A stretch of 64,000 bases of DNA from Gammaproteobacteria bacterium (GTDB taxonomy: Bacteria; Pseudomonadota; Gammaproteobacteria; Magnimaribacterales; AG-339-G14): the NCBI GenBank assembly GCA_003331625.1, contig QOPF01000002.1, positions 129,482 to 193,481 on the forward strand, given 5' to 3'. Made by a program: the position numbers and the translations under genes. Shown here piece after piece: positions 63,171-64,000 of the stretch. The notes under the pieces were generated by a model. The model had not been told where the DNA came from. It saw nothing but the letters and a program-made list of their open reading frames with translations, and did no database searches. The stretch's first letter is position 1. Each line of letters begins with the position of its first letter.

Positions 63171-64000
63171 TTACGACTTAAATTCTGAAACTAAAGTAGA
63201 TATAGATTCTTTAGCATCACCAAACAACATCCTTGTATTTTCTTTTAAAAATAAAGGATTATCTATTCCGGCAAATCCTGCTGCCATACTTCTTTTTAGA
63301 ACAAAAACTGTTTTTGCACGATCTACTTCAATGACTGGCATACCAAAAATTGGGCTACTTTCATTTTCTCTTGCATCTGGATTTACAACATCATTTGCAC
63401 CAATGACAATACAAACATCAGTAGTGTCCATCAAAGGATTGACATCATCAGGTTCTGCTAAAAGATCATATGAAACATTTGCTTCTGCAAGAAGTACGTT
63501 CATATGCCCAGGCATTCTTCCAGCCACAGGATGAATGGCATATTTAACTTCACAGCCATTTTCTTCTAAAAGTTCGCCAAGCTCTCTCACAACATGCTGA
63601 GCTTGAGATACTGCCATACCATAACCAGGAACTACTAGAACTGAATTAGCGGCCTCTAAAATTAAGTAAGCATCTTCTGCAGAAATAGGTTTAACTTCGC
63701 CTTGAATTTGACCTCCTTTTGAAGAATCCCCAGAAGCCGATCCAAAGCCGCCAAACAAAACATTCGTAAGAGACCTATTCATTGCCTTACACATAATATT
63801 AGTAAGAATTAGCCCGCTTGCTCCAACTAAGGCACCTGCAACAATCAATACATTATTATTTATTACAAATCCTGCTGAAGAGGCTGCCAAGCCTGAATAG
63901 CTGTTTAGCAAGGCTATTACTACAGGCATATCTGCCCCACCTATGGGAGCAGTAAGAAGGATTCCTAAAATCAAAGTTACTGCTATTAGGATATATAAAA
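63171..64000 (-). CDS. pntB: NAD(P) transhydrogenase subunit beta, C-terminal part (partial)
   Basis: The frame is open to the right edge, so the N-terminus is missing. It shows the membrane end (ITSxMP-like GGADMPVVIALLNSYSGLAA, then NNNVLIVAGALVGASGLIL) and a full NADP-binding domain: GYGMAVSQAQHVVREL, YAIHPVAGRMPGHMNVLLAE, VNPDARENESSPIFGMPVIE and VLKRSMAAGFAGIDN. It couples NADH oxidation and NADP reduction to proton flow across the inner membrane. The stop is 107 bases from the gyrA start. Confidence 0.95.
   Translation of the reverse strand, partial: LYILIAVTLILGILLTAPIGGADMPVVIALLNSYSGLAASSAGFVINNNVLIVAGALVGASGLILTNIMCKAMNRSLTNVLFGGFGSASGDSSKGGQIQGEVKPISAEDAYLILEAANSVLVVPGYGMAVSQAQHVVRELGELLEENGCEVKYAIHPVAGRMPGHMNVLLAEANVSYDLLAEPDDVNPLMDTTDVCIVIGANDVVNPDARENESSPIFGMPVIEVDRAKTVFVLKRSMAAGFAGIDNPLFLKENTRMLFGDAKESISTLVSEFKS

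Noticed and set aside
1-64000. CRISPR arrays, transposases, integrases and phage genes
   Set aside because: No regular repeats, inverted-repeat ends, DDE motifs or recombinase signatures were seen.

Overview
The window is AT-rich, densely packed bacterial DNA. The core gene order gyrA-serC-pheA-hisC-tyrA-aroA-cmk-rpsA-ihfB-lapA-pyrF, and separately uvrC-pgsA-tRNA-Cys-tRNA-Leu(UAA), is characteristic of Gammaproteobacteria. The low GC, tiny intergenic spacers, overlapping genes and SCP-x type thiolase/DUF35 pair suggest a streamlined, probably marine lineage (SAR86-like is my best guess). The window alone cannot prove the genus.

Layout. At the left edge lie a partial DoxX-like membrane gene and a DjlA-type co-chaperone on the minus strand. 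A short plus-strand operon follows (DUF35 zinc/OB protein, thiolase, phosphoesterase). Everything from about 3.1 kb to the right edge is then on the minus strand and is best read from right to left: pntB (partial), gyrA, serC, pheA, hisC, tyrA, aroA, cmk, rpsA, ihfB, lapA, pyrF, a cupin, ggt, uvrC, pgsA, tRNA-Cys and tRNA-Leu. A surface-polysaccharide locus of about 43 kb starts 11 bases past the tRNA-Leu 3' end and runs to galU and a cytidylyltransferase-cupin fusion; rnd and a small membrane protein close the strand.

The polysaccharide locus makes precursors in several nucleotide or lipid currencies. (1) A GDP branch: gmd, a CBS-fused perosamine-synthase-like aminotransferase and a NeuD/PglD acyltransferase. 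(2) A CMP-ulosonate branch: NeuB, two NeuA-type CMP transferases, and an HpcH/HpaI aldolase beside a HAD phosphatase. (3) An acetamidino branch: a WbpG/PseA amidotransferase with HisH and a HisF2-type partner that lacks the canonical catalytic Asp11. (4) A CDP branch: RfbF, RfbG, a cupin epimerase and a zinc-finger methyltransferase. (5) A UDP branch: GalU and GalE. (6) A polyprenyl-phosphate arabinose branch: HAD-UbiA, GtrA, DprE1, DprE2 and a GT-C transferase. Assembly and export are represented by a Wzz, a Wzy-like polymerase, an ABC-type flippase and several glycosyltransferases. No initiating sugar-phosphate transferase and no Wzx are visible.

The most striking system is the compact set at 14.4-19.9 kb. 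It matches, gene for gene, the mycobacterial decaprenyl-phosphoryl-arabinose pathway, including the GtrA protein that sits beside dprE1 there, but in a gammaproteobacterial surface-glycan locus. A second candidate for novelty is the 29-36 kb block. There an aldolase, phosphatase, dehydrogenases, lactonase-like protein, P-loop sulfotransferase-like protein and CMP transferase are tightly packed, with no recognised pathway that uses them all.
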